A stretch of DNA of 64,000 nt, taken from the NCBI RefSeq assembly GCF_000002985.6, contig NC_003282.8:12400001-12464000 (forward strand), written 5' to 3'. The stretch comes from Caenorhabditis elegans (Eukaryota; Nematoda; Chromadorea; Rhabditida; Rhabditidae). The number at the start of each line of letters is the position of its first letter. Positions within the stretch are counted from its first letter, which is position 1. Under the pieces are notes generated by a model. It was given only the letters and a program-made list of their open reading frames with translations, searched no databases and was not told where the DNA came from. Of the stretch, positions 25,229 through 35,850 are shown one piece after another. The position numbers and the translations under genes are program-made.

Positions 25229-28200
25229 ATGCCACAATATTCTCAACTCATAACCATCATCTTTCTACTTGCTCATTTTCTCACCACTTCAAACTGCTCC
25301 AGAATACTATTTTTGAATATGTTCAACTCAAAGAGCCACGCACTAACAATGATGCCGTTAGCCGAGAGGTAAGTGTTGTATGACGTGGAAACTTCAGAAA
25401 CATCGGAGAGCTCAAAAAGAAAGCTTCAGAAAGAAAAAGGTGTCAAGAATCAACCGGGGCAAAATGGGGGGAAAACGTCGAAATTCGTTTCCGCTTCACG
25501 CACTCAGCCGTGAAATACGATCGAACCCCAGACCGGGGGACCCAAAAGTAGGTGAAAAGCAGGAAAAGAAAAGGAAAGGCGCGACAAATTTGAAGTGAAG
25601 CTCCTCTTCTTTCTTTCTCTTTTTCCCGGAAAAAAAGAGAGAAAGGATGACTGGATTCCACCTCAGACGACATTTGAAATGGATGAGATTCTCGAGGTCA
25701 TTTCTCAAGAGATATAGTCTTGCGCGGTGCATCCAAAAAGGAGAAGAAGCCTAGAATGAGTGATGTGCCCCGGGACCAATCACAATCAATTTCCGGCAAA
25801 ATGGTGGAACAAATGGGCGTGGCACGCCTGAGAGTTTCGGAAAGTGTCACGTGTTAAGAGGGATGAGGAAGTGGAATAAAGTTCAATGTTTTGAGCAACA
25901 GATTGTCACAGAGATGTACTTTTTGACAAAAATATTTTGGAAGAGATATACGGGGTTAAGGGAACGCTCACTTTGGTGTGGGTCTAGTTTAATTTTATTT
26001 TTGAAATATTTAAACTTTCCGCTTAAAATGTTTTCTGATTTTGAGAAATGTTGAGCTTCCTACCAAAATTCATAACAAATTAAAAAAAAACCCTTTTCGT
26101 TGCAAGACCCATCTTGAAGAAATGCATAACATGCCATTTTAATAGTGTACTATACCTGCCTACCTGCCTTCAAGGCGATCCTCGTCTGGTGTTCCTAATA
26201 GAATTTTCTTTTAGGCATGCGACAGGCACATGGCAGGTACGTAGGCAGGCATATGGCAGGCATTGCGCCTAAATTTTTTTTCGATTTCCAATCAAAATCT
26301 CTCCAGCTTTCTTTAGTTATCCTCACTAATTTAAGAACATTACAAGAGAAAATTTCACAATGAGCTAAAAATATCAAAAGTTCAAAACACAAAGAGCTTG
26401 AGTCAGTTCATCATGAACTTGGAGCTCTGATCATTACAAAAAGGGACAGGCAACAAATAATTGGAAATCTGTGAAACATGTAAAAACGCTGGTGGCACTT
26501 TTCGTTTTTTCTTCTTTTTTTCTGAAGGCCTCCCATCAGAGCCAGTAAACGACTCATAAAATGGGTAGAAATCGGTTGGAAGTATGCAAGTGATGCGTTT
26601 GCCATTGAAGCTGGCCAAAGAGAGCAGAGCTTATAAAAAGTTTGATTGGTGTTGGGTGAGGCTGCTGCTGCCTGCGTGACTGACGTCAAAAATCTTCCGA
26701 ATCGCGATGATGTTCCCCTGGGACAAAAAGTGAGCCCTTTCCTCTCCGTGAGCATCTCGCGCTTCACACTTTTTGACACTTTGTTTACAACGGAACAAAA
26801 AATGAAATGACATTGGAACATGTGACCAGATACAAGTTTTACATAGTTTTTCAGAGGCTCTCCAATTTTTTATAGGCTGTTTTTTTTCAGATTATTCGAC
26901 GATGGACATGATGTGTCGATGTATACCATAAGTGCGAATCGGTTGAAAATTCCATCGAAAAAAGTGAAAATTTTGGAGTCTCTTGTGAAGGGAAGTAGTA
27001 CGGATGACGCAGCACCAGACACGGGCGGTGTGAGCAGAATATTCTGGAGTTATGAAATGACACCGTATGTTGGCGCATGGTGTTATGAAATCGGTCTGTA
27101 CTATTTGGAAGAAGGAAGAGATGGTAAGACTAGTTGTAAAAATCCCCCAAACAGAAAAATATATAGGTAGGCATGAGCAGGCAGGCAAGAACCTTCGATG
27201 AATCTAGGAACACCTATAGACAGCTAGAGATGGTTTATTGTATAGAAACATTTACTAAAAATAATTTCTCGATATAAACTGAATGAATTTTTTAGTCTGA
27301 ATCATATGTAGTTTACGCCCAAAAACGTGTAGTAACTTGAAATGCAGTCCGATTGATTTTCAGAACAACTAGATGAAGTTCTTGCAACACCGTACGACCT
27401 GGCAGTTGTTGATGAAACTTACACATCACTTCAAGGATCAATTGCCCTAAAATTGAAAGAAGATCATAGCACAAAGATCATAACATTTGCAACGACAGGT
27501 AAGATGAATGATAAATCATTTATTGAAATGGTGAATAGAAAAGTCTTAGACGACCTTGGAAACTCTTCTTCTGTATCCACTGGTCTCTGGCTTGTTCTCA
27601 ACTGCTCCAGTTCTGGCTGGGCATGGACAGTAGGCAGCATCAGCTCCTGGTTGTCCAGCATTTCCTTCTGGTCCAGCCTCTCCGTCTTGTCCAGCTTGTC
27701 CTGGTTGTCCGTCTGGTCCGGCTGGTCCAGCTGGTCCAGCTTGTCCTGGGGCTCCAGCGGCTCCGTCTTGTCCTGGGTTTCCAGATGGTCCCTGTGGTCC
27801 TGGGGCTCCTGGTGCTCCTGGAAGTCCGGTTCCGCGTTGTCCGTCTTGTCCTGGGGCTCCTGGGGCTCCTGGTGCTCCGGCGTCTCCTGGTGCTCCAGCA
27901 TCTCCTTCTGGTCCAGCTGGTCCTGGGGCTCCTGGCTGTCCGGCTGGTCCATCTTGTCCTGGCTGTCCGTCTGGTCCTGGTGCTCCTGGAGCTCCATCTG
28001 GTCCAGCTGGTCCGGCTTCTCCGGCTGGGCATTTAATGCATCCGGACTCTCCTTCATGGCTGATGAGTGAAATTCCATTAATTCCGGTCTTTCCAGCCTC
28101 TCCAGCGTGTCCATCATCTCCTGGAGCTCCTGGGGCTCCTGGTGGTCCTGGTGGTCCTGGTGGGCAGTTGTTTGGCTGAGCTCCGCAGTTGCATTGTCCG

Positions 28201-31200
28201 GCTTGACGCTTTTCACGTCCGAAGATAGCACGAAGGTTGCTCTGGTTGTCAAGGGATGGGCGGGTTACTGGGATCATGTCCTTCCAGGCATTGTTGGCGA
28301 ACATCTAAAAAAAGAGATATAGCAAATTCAAAAAGTTCAGAAAAATTCTAACAAACCTTGAACTCATCCATATCATCCATGACATTATCGTACAAGTCAT
28401 TGATATCCTTGAAAATAGCTCCAACAGTGAAAAGGCATGCCACGATGGCAAGCCCAGAGAAGCAAGAAGCAATGGTTACAACGTACTTGGCACTCATGTT
28501 TAGACAAGAGATGACTGATTTCAAAGTGTTTAATTTCTCCTTTTATACACAGAACCTTGGCGGGCTTTGTTTGGCATTTCAAACTACTGGCGCCGCCTCC
28601 CCCGGTTAGCAAGTTCTGTTGCGCAACAGCTTGTGAGGGAGAAAAGGTTGAAAAAAGTGGGAAGATTGATATCAGATTGAAATGGATAAGAGGAAGAACA
28701 ACGGGCATTCCGTGGATTGGGTTGATTGCGTAAGACATAGGGAATTAGTGGATCAGAAATGGATTAGGAGATTTCAGTAATTGATAAAATAGATATGAAT
28801 GTGGCGTCGATTGAAACCGTTTTAAAGATATGTAAATATTTTTAAAAATTGAATCAATAGTTTAGCAGTGAGCCGTTGTCGATGAACAACTCGGATTTGA
28901 CAGCTCGAATTGCTCTCATGAAAATAAATTTTAAAAATTGTGTTCAAGTGTTCCAGGCGACCTAGGCGTTTAAAAAAACAGGATGGGTGAACACTGTGTC
29001 CATCAAAATCTAAAAGACAGGCGATCGGCAGACACATCGGCAGGCAGGCAAGAAGGCAGGCAAGCAAGAAGCGATGCTTTAGAAAACTTAGTAAATGTGA
29101 ACAGTTTTCTGTGAAGTGGTGAACATTTTTGAAGATTTCTTTAAATCCAATAATCAGAAAAATTTGGTTGTTTCTGTGGTTTTTTGAAATTTTTTTGAAC
29201 TTCCTAGAAAAAAAGACCGATTAATATAGCTCACAAACGGCCACTCATTTGCGCGGATAATGAATAATAATTCTGCCCTATTCACTTACTTGTTGCAAAA
29301 TTGCACAAAAAAATCATTTCAAAATTATCAAATTAGCATATTCTGTATATTGAGACTGTTTTCAGTCATTTTGTGAAATTATATTGGCAACAACCTACAG
29401 ACGTTGTTTTATAAATTAGGTGTATTATCCTATGTTTTTGTTAATTTCTCATTAATTATTCTAAACATTAAAAGTTCAAACCGCTCACTCATCGAAATCC
29501 AATCATTTTCCACTTTCAAACTACTTTCTCTAATCACCGTTTCATTCCACTTACTCATTTCATTTCTCAACATTTTGTAGCTTACCAATCATCCATTTTC
29601 CTTTCACTTATCACCGTCCCTGATCTATTCTTTTTATCTGAAATCGAAAAAAAAGTTAACACACCAACCGACCGGCGACCTTGTATAACAGTGTAACCCA
29701 TCGTTTAGGCTTTACACCCGGTATTTTCCCATCGAGTACGCATAGTACAAGCATTTGACGACCTACTTCATTGTCTATGTGACAAGGTCAAATTAGCTGT
29801 TATTTGGCTGTCACGCCGGCGCATCGCCTCCGATTAAATCACAGCGGGACAAAATCTCACCACCGGAAACATTATTGTTTCAGAACTAATGCCAGTTGCT
29901 TCAAATATGAGGGGATATGCAAGGAATCCGGTGACTGTTCCGAAGTGAGACAAAATTTCAACGGAATTTCAAACAAAAGATAGTTTCAGCACATTTCTGT
30001 TGTCGTCGGAGGTTTATGAAGGAAATCGGTTTGCGTTCTTGACAAGAACTAGGAGAATATTTGAATATTTTATTGATCAGGTATAGTTTTAAATTGGATT
30101 TTAAACTGAAATAGTATTTTAAAACATCGTTTTAAAATACTCAATATTTTTTAATAAGCCAAATAAAAAGACTACTTCTTATAACATTTTTATGGCTGTT
30201 TAAAATTTCAAAAATGAAGTTTATTTTGTCTGAATTCTCTATTTCTGACCTGAAATTATCATATTTGGTAACTTTTGTGCACCTATCGACTAAAAATCTA
30301 ACAAAATTTTCCAGCAAAAATTTGTTTCCAGAAAATTAAAAATGGTATAATAATTAGGCAGGCATACCATGCCAGTGCTTGTCTACTCGGCATTCAGAGG
30401 CAACTTCCTGCCACACTTTGGCAACTTATTTAGAGCCACTAAAACAAGTTGCCGAATTGCTGGCAGGAAGTTGCCGAGTAGTGGGGAGGAAATTGCCACG
30501 TACTGGGAACAAGTGGGAAAAAACTCTCAGCAACATCCAAATGTTGGCAGGAATGTGCAAAAGTCTGGCAGGAAGTTGCAAGTAAGCAAAGTTTGGCAGG
30601 AAGTTGCCTCTGCATGCCGAGGAGCGTTTTTTCCCACTAGCTGCCACTACGCGGCAACTTCCTGAAAACAACTCGGCAACTTCCTGCCAGCAATTCGGCA
30701 ACTTATTTTAGTGGCACTAAATAAGTTGCCAAAGTGTGGCAGGAAGTTGCCTCTGAATGCCGAGTACATGCTTGCCTACCGCCTATTTACTTTTCTGAAA
30801 CTTCAACTAAAAAACCAAACTATTTCAATGGGTAAATTATTGTTTAGGCAATCGAAAAAAGCTAAATTCTTCAGGACAGTTATCAATGTTTAGGGTTTTT
30901 ATGTTTTTATTTCTATAAACTTTCTCAGAATAAATTTCAGATTTACAGTGGACCAGTTGCAAGTCTTTACAGTGAAGCGTCGGGAAAACTACTTGGCCTA
31001 ACCAGTGCGACCAAAAGCAAAACTTTTCAAAACTCGATACTCACTGTCAATGATTTCCCGGATACATTTAGTTTCGTTCAACCACGTGGAAATGATTTAA
31101 TTCGAGTTGGAGAACATTGTTATTCAAGTGCCAATTTACCATCAGAATTCAGAGATTTCGTGGAGGATTCAATGTCAAAAGGTACAATCTACGTAGCAAT

Positions 31201-32511
31201 GGGATCCTATTTGAATTTAGAAGATGGTCCAAAAGGAACAGTTGAAGCATTTATAGAAGCATTAAATTATTTTAAAGATTATCGAGTGATATGGAGTCAT
31301 AAAGGAAATGTTAGTGATTTGGTTGGGCGGAATAAATTTCTAAAATTTTGAAAAATTCACTAATTTAACTGAGAAGACTACAAATTTTAACGCACATTTT
31401 AAACGAGACCCTTGCTTTTTTGTGCAAATCTGCAGGTTTTTTCTTTGTATGAAACATTAAAATATGTATGTCAAATTCAGTGAAAAATCATTTATAAAAT
31501 TAAAAAAAAATTACAAGAAAATTTTAAAAAAACCAAGACTGCACACTAGCCAAAAAAAACTTATGTGAAAAGCACCTACTCCCAAACAATTCAAAAATTC
31601 CAGGTAACCGGTGCAAAATGTCACGTAAAATCGGTTAACTGGGCTCCTCAAAAAGAGCTTCTTGCTCATGAGAAAACGGTAGCTTTCATAACACACGGTG
31701 GCCTAAAAAGTGCAAAAGAAGGTGTCTGCTCGGGTGTTCCAATGCTTTTCCTACCATTTTACGGTGATCAACCAAGAAATGCACATCGATTTGTAACCAA
31801 TGGAATAGCGGAGGCTCTTTACAAGAAAGCAATAACATCATTGGATATTCAACAAAAATTGGAGAAACTTCTCGTGGATCCCAGTTATAAAAATAATGTG
31901 ATGAAGGTGTGTTGAAACTTTATTTCGGACATCAAATCGAGATTACTGAGTGTGTCTAGTATTTAGTGAAACGAGAGGCAAATCCTCAGATAATACGTGA
32001 TTTTTGAAATATAGAAGAATTACTATGACGGTTTTGAAAGTTTTCTCGGTGAAAAGTTAAACTACAAAAGTTTTCAGTTTTCTAGTTTTCAAGCAGGCAA
32101 TTGCCGAAATTGCCAGAATTGCCGATTCTATTGCAGAACGGTATGTGCCGCGCACCCCAGTTTTCAAGTCACCAATAAAAATCTCATTTAAAAATGTTGT
32201 GTCTTTATACAAAAATATCTACAGCCTAAGATATGGGCCGTGCGGAAATATGTATGTTCCATTTTGTAAATGGAAATTTTGAATCAAAACTGTTTAAAAA
32301 AATAGTTTTTCAGGTCCTATCCTATTACCTCGACGCTCCGATCAGTTCTCTAGACCTCGGTGCTTTCCATATCTCACAAGTGCTCCGCCGTACAGAGTCA
32401 CAATACAGCAAATTCAAACGAAGATCTATTTTTATGAATCACTTACAGTATCTCAATCTTGACATTTTCCTGGTTATTCTTGTTATTTTATTTATTGTTT
32501 CTAAATTTTAA
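25229..32511 (+). CDS. UDP-glycosyltransferase (UGT family)
   Basis: Eight exons: 25229-25368, 26891-27123, 27364-27498, 29884-29944, 29990-30080, 30941-31309, 31604-31906, 32314-32511, giving 509 aa, typical for nematode UGTs. An N-terminal signal peptide (LITIIFLLAHFLTTSNC) targets it to the ER lumen. The sugar-nucleotide signature is clear: NWAPQKELLAHEKTVAFITH, GG, then a GVPMLFLPFYGDQPRNA segment. A C-terminal membrane anchor (IFLVILVILFIVSKF) lacks the usual long dibasic tail. Such enzymes conjugate sugars to small lipophilic molecules; the substrate cannot be predicted. The start lies after ttttttcag|aacactacgaaa, a likely trans-splice site. Intron 3 (27499-29883) contains an antisense collagen gene and intron 5 a palindromic repeat. 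The next lectin gene starts only 139 bp downstream. I am not sure of the ugt number. Confidence 0.92.
27546..28497 (-). CDS. col-130: Cuticle collagen nested in a UGT intron
   Basis: Two exons: 28497-28357 (47 aa) and 28304-27546 (252 aa), giving 299 aa. The order is that of nematode cuticle collagens: a cytoplasmic start MSAKYVV, a signal-anchor SCFSGLAIVACLFTVGAIF, a region ending in the proprotein site FGREKRQ, a first cysteine group (CNCGAQPNNC), a short Gly-X-Y block, a CIKC interruption, a long Gly-X-Y domain with few breaks, then CPCP and a short tail. These proteins trimerise, are cleaved at the RxxR site and are crosslinked into the extracellular cuticle. It is transcribed antisense to the host UGT gene, entirely inside intron 3, with its own TATA box. 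The symbol is from memory of the locus and less sure than the family call. Confidence 0.9.
28541..28547 (-). promoter_or_regulatory. TATA box of the nested collagen
   Basis: On the minus strand gtgtataaaaggag lies about 44 bp upstream of the collagen start codon. This strong TATA supports independent transcription of the nested gene. Confidence 0.75.
30384..30766. repeat. Palindromic ggcaacttcctgcc element in UGT intron 5
   Basis: Outer arms 30384-30482 and 30668-30766 are near-perfect reverse complements (sum of paired positions 61150), with a few substitutions. The middle is filled with further ggcaggaagttgc units, so the element is a palindrome built from a 14-bp motif in both orientations. 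Confidence 0.9.
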
Positions 32512-32650
32512 GTTTTGATCATAAAATTTCAAATCGAAATAGTTTGTGTTTCCTGTGAATTTATGTAATTCAATCATCAACGATTAACAGATTATTGGAG
32601 CTGAAGAGTAGAAATAAAAAGTTCAAATTCGCCACATTCAGACACGATTA

Positions 32651-35001
32651 ATGTTCGTTTGGCTGATATTTTCGCATTTTGTTATTCATACATTTTGCAA
32701 TACAAGTAAAATAATAGTGTAATTTTTAATTTGAAAAAAAAGGTTTTCAGATGATCATATTGAAGATTTTCTTCGGAATAAGACCGCGGAAGATATAATT
32801 GGATGTAAGTTTAAAAATTTTAAATACATTTTAATTTTTTTGTATTAAAAAAAAATTTCAAATGAAACTAACTCGAAAATTAATGAGGTCATATCAACTT
32901 TTTGAATGAAAAATATATTGATCATTTATCTTTCTTTATTATTTCTGTAAGAACAATGTTATCAACTCCACTCGGGAAAAGTTGTAGCAGCTGACATCTT
33001 GCGGGGCTAATTTTGACGAATTTTATTCTCAACTCAAAAAACAAATTTCAAATTCTAAAAGTGAGAGAATAAAATCTCTACATTTTTATAAATTGGAAGA
33101 GAAAAATTGTATATTACTTCATCACAAAAACACTCATTGCAGTTGAAAAAATGAATTTTCGTTCAATTTTTGAACGATCCACATTTCGTCGGTTACAATG
33201 TTTTTTTTTTAAAACAAAGCATTACCTTTCGAAATTAACTTTGCAATAATTTCAGTACGCCAACAATATCATAGAGCCATATACAAAAAGAAAAAGGAAG
33301 AATCCGCTCTTGCAGATGCTTCACAGCCAAATTTAGTGTTAGCAGATGGAGCTGTTTTACCATGTGAAGCAGGTTGGCATCAATTTCCAGACACAGGATG
33401 TTGTTACAGAGTAGGGAATTATTCACGGACTACTATAATTACAAGACTTGTACCTTAATAAATTTCACATATATTCAGGTTAGTGATGCTGAAAGTGAAT
33501 GGCATGGTGGAACTGCAATCTGCAAAGCCCTGAATCCTGATGCTGAAATGGCATCATTCCACAGTCAAGCAGAATCTATATTTGTTGCCAATAAATATTC
33601 CACAATTCATGCTTGGACTGGATTATCTCAAACTGTACGTCGTTTTTTTCTATAATAAAAGTCACAAAATTATTCAATTTCAGGAAATCCCAAACACATG
33701 GACATACACCGATGGAACACCGGATTGGCACTGGTTTCCTGCTCTTGCAGCTGCTCCGTCTGATGCTGACTCGAGTTGCGTTGAAATGATGGATGGACTC
33801 TTGGGACTTATATTTGCACTTTCCTTGCAAAAAGGGCAGACAAATGCTTATAGTTGTGACGAGAGTATTCAAATAATTTGCAAGTATTGTCCAAGGGAGA
33901 CGACATCTACAACTACAGTAACCCCAACAACAACAAAAGCAGCAACAATCAAAACATCAACAACTACAGTAACCCCAACTACAGTAACCACTACGAAAGC
34001 CCCAACCACAACTAAAACTTCGACTTCTACTACAACACCTAAATTTACCACTACAACCATTCAAACTACCAAAAAAATCACAACTTCACCGACTTCAACT
34101 ACGGCGTCAATTCCAATAACTTGCACATCCAATTGCCCGGTTCCAGCGGTTAATTTCAAGGGTTTATGCTACAAGGTAACATTTTCAAAGAATCTGAAAT
34201 GAGGAAATGGATTTTTTTCAGATGTGCCGGGGTCTTGTAAAGTTCGAAGACAGCTGTACATGGTGTAATGGAACAATGGCTACAATTTCTAGTGGAGAAG
34301 AAAATGATTTTGTTTCCAGTAAGAATTTCAATTAGGTTATGGTGACCAAGGGTGTCAAGTCCCTTATCCCGTTTATCGCGTTGTCCCGTTTTTTGTGTGT
34401 TTTCACGGAAACGGGACGTCCCGCTGTCCCGTTTTTGTAATTTTTACGGGACATTGACACCCTTGATGACCGACATCTCCCGGGTATTTACAGTTTTTTA
34501 AACGAAAACAAAAATAGAAAATTGTTTCAAAAATTGGAAAGTTTGCTGCGTGCCCTGGGAAAAAAAACTCGGCCATATTTATAGGCAGGCAAAAATTCAG
34601 GCGTACTTGACCTACAAGCTTGCCTACCGCTTATTTTCTGAATTTTTTCCCATATTTGCGCACTGTAGATTAACCATTTTCTCAGTTAAATTAGTTTTGC
34701 AAATCCAATAAAAAAAAACGTTCAAGTGTACTCTTAACGAAGGCACTGGAAAATACCACCATTTCTGTTCGATTTTTAAGGGGTCTTTGGATCAAATGAT
34801 GAGACAACACGTCAAATCTGGATTGGCAACACTGAATCCAGTGGTTATCTAAACTGGTCTCAAGGCCAACCTACAAAACCGAATGATGGCTTGGATTATT
34901 GTATTTCAATGGACTTGAGTGCAGGATCTACTAGAGGAAAATATAAATATTTACCATGTCAGAGTACAGTTATTAATTCGTTATGTGTAATGAATCCTTG
35001 A
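32651..35001 (+). CDS. Secreted C-type lectin with two CTLDs and a Thr-rich linker (first copy)
   Basis: Exons 32651-32705, 32751-32804, 33256-33410, 33479-33634, 33684-34175, 34222-34318, 34781-35001 give 409 aa. A signal peptide (MFVWLIFSHFVIHTFC) is followed by a short charged stretch, then CTLD 1 (CEAGWHQFPDTGCCYR, IHAWTGLSQT, WTYTDGTPDWHW, CVEMMDG, CKYC). Next comes a Thr-rich mucin-like linker with repeated TTVTPTT, then CTLD 2 (CTWCNGTMATISS, IWIGNT, QPTKPND, DYCISMD). The calcium-site motif is not a plain EPN or QPD, so sugar binding is unproven. The last acceptor is tttttaag, not the usual cag. It is a close paralogue of the gene at 38679-41190, with an almost identical last exon. 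Worm lectins of this type are often intestinal and pathogen-induced; that is family knowledge. Confidence 0.9.
34347..34465. repeat. 119-bp inverted-repeat element in a lectin intron
   Basis: Ends caagggtgtcaa and ttgacacccttg are perfect 12-bp inverted repeats. The inside is rich in tcccgttt / aaacggga in both orientations. It resembles a small non-autonomous DNA element and lies only in this copy of the paired lectin genes. Confidence 0.8.
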
Positions 35002-35580
35002 ATAATTGACTTGTCAAATGAACAATTTTATCAAATCTCAGACAATCAGAAAACCACTCAATTAATAATCTGCTTTTAGAACATTACCTGATTTTTCTCA
35101 TCACATTCAAAATGAAATCATATTGATCTACTGCTTATCAGTTTGCGACAAACTGTCCTGAAAATCCAACTATTCTGTGGTATTTGTAGTACATCCTCCA
35201 AAAAAAAATCAAGTCATTGAAATTATTTCATTTTGTGCAGAAAAGTGCAGAAAAATGCTCTCATTTAAAAACATTTGAGTATTTTGGATATAAAAAGTGG
35301 CAAAATTAATTATGTAGAACCATTCATTATTAGTTGAAAATGAAGGAAATAACAAAAATTGGTCGTTGATTCAATTCAATTTTGCACCGGGTACACTCAA
35401 ATCTTCCCGCATAAAATCAGGTTTGGTAGTACTGAATTAGCATAGGTACCCAGAATCGGAAAACATGTGAACAGTACATGAAGAAGACTAGACAGGAAAC
35501 ATTTATTGTGAATTAAAAATTATTCCAAAGCGCGGTGGAGCATTATCTGAAAGTCTACAAAACCACAGCCCACACAACTA
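35002..35580. other. Spacer made of two duplicated segments
   Basis: About 35110-35350 is a diverged copy of the irg-4 promoter and start region (35620-35860). About 35365-35495 is a diverged copy of the sequence downstream of the second lectin gene (about 41310-41450; shared gttgattcaattcaa, tttgcaccgggtac, cataggtacc, gaacatgtgaaca). No gene of its own is seen; an ATG at the position equivalent to the irg-4 start leads nowhere. Confidence 0.7.
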
Positions 35581-35647
35581 TTATCAGAAATGTCTTATCA
35601 GATTTAAAATGAAATCAGATTCAAAAATTGATATGGATGCTTATCAG
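35581..35647 (+). promoter_or_regulatory. Cluster of GATA-type sites upstream of irg-4
   Basis: ttatcag occurs at 35581-35587, 35595-35601 and 35641-35647; on the minus strand this is CTGATAA, the core of the worm intestinal GATA site (ELT-2 type). They lie about 200-270 bp before the start codon. A TATA-like tataaaaaag is at 35801-35810. Intestinal expression under ELT-2 is an inference from these motifs. Confidence 0.6.
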
Positions 35648-35850
35648 TTTGTGCCAAACTGTCCTAAAAAATCAAACTATTGTGTAGATTCTGTATACAC
35701 ATCCTCCAAAAAAGATCAAATCATTGAAATGATTTCATTTTGGCCGCGGAAGAGCAGAAAAACGGTGACATTAAAGAGCATTTGAGATAACCGATTCGAA
35801 TATAAAAAAGTTGAAATTAAATATGTAGAACTATTCATTATCAATTGACA

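Noticed and set aside
27453-28252. Long open frames overlapping the collagen in other frames
   Set aside because: Shadows of the GC-rich Gly-X-Y codons; only the minus-strand frame with GPPGPP repeats, signal anchor and TATA box is coherent.
32093-32142. Possible extra UGT exon reading AIAEIARIADSIAER
   Set aside because: It cannot be joined in phase to the last exon, and the sequence is a fragment of the minisatellite-type repeat; direct joining of the flanking exons gives the expected UGT sequence.
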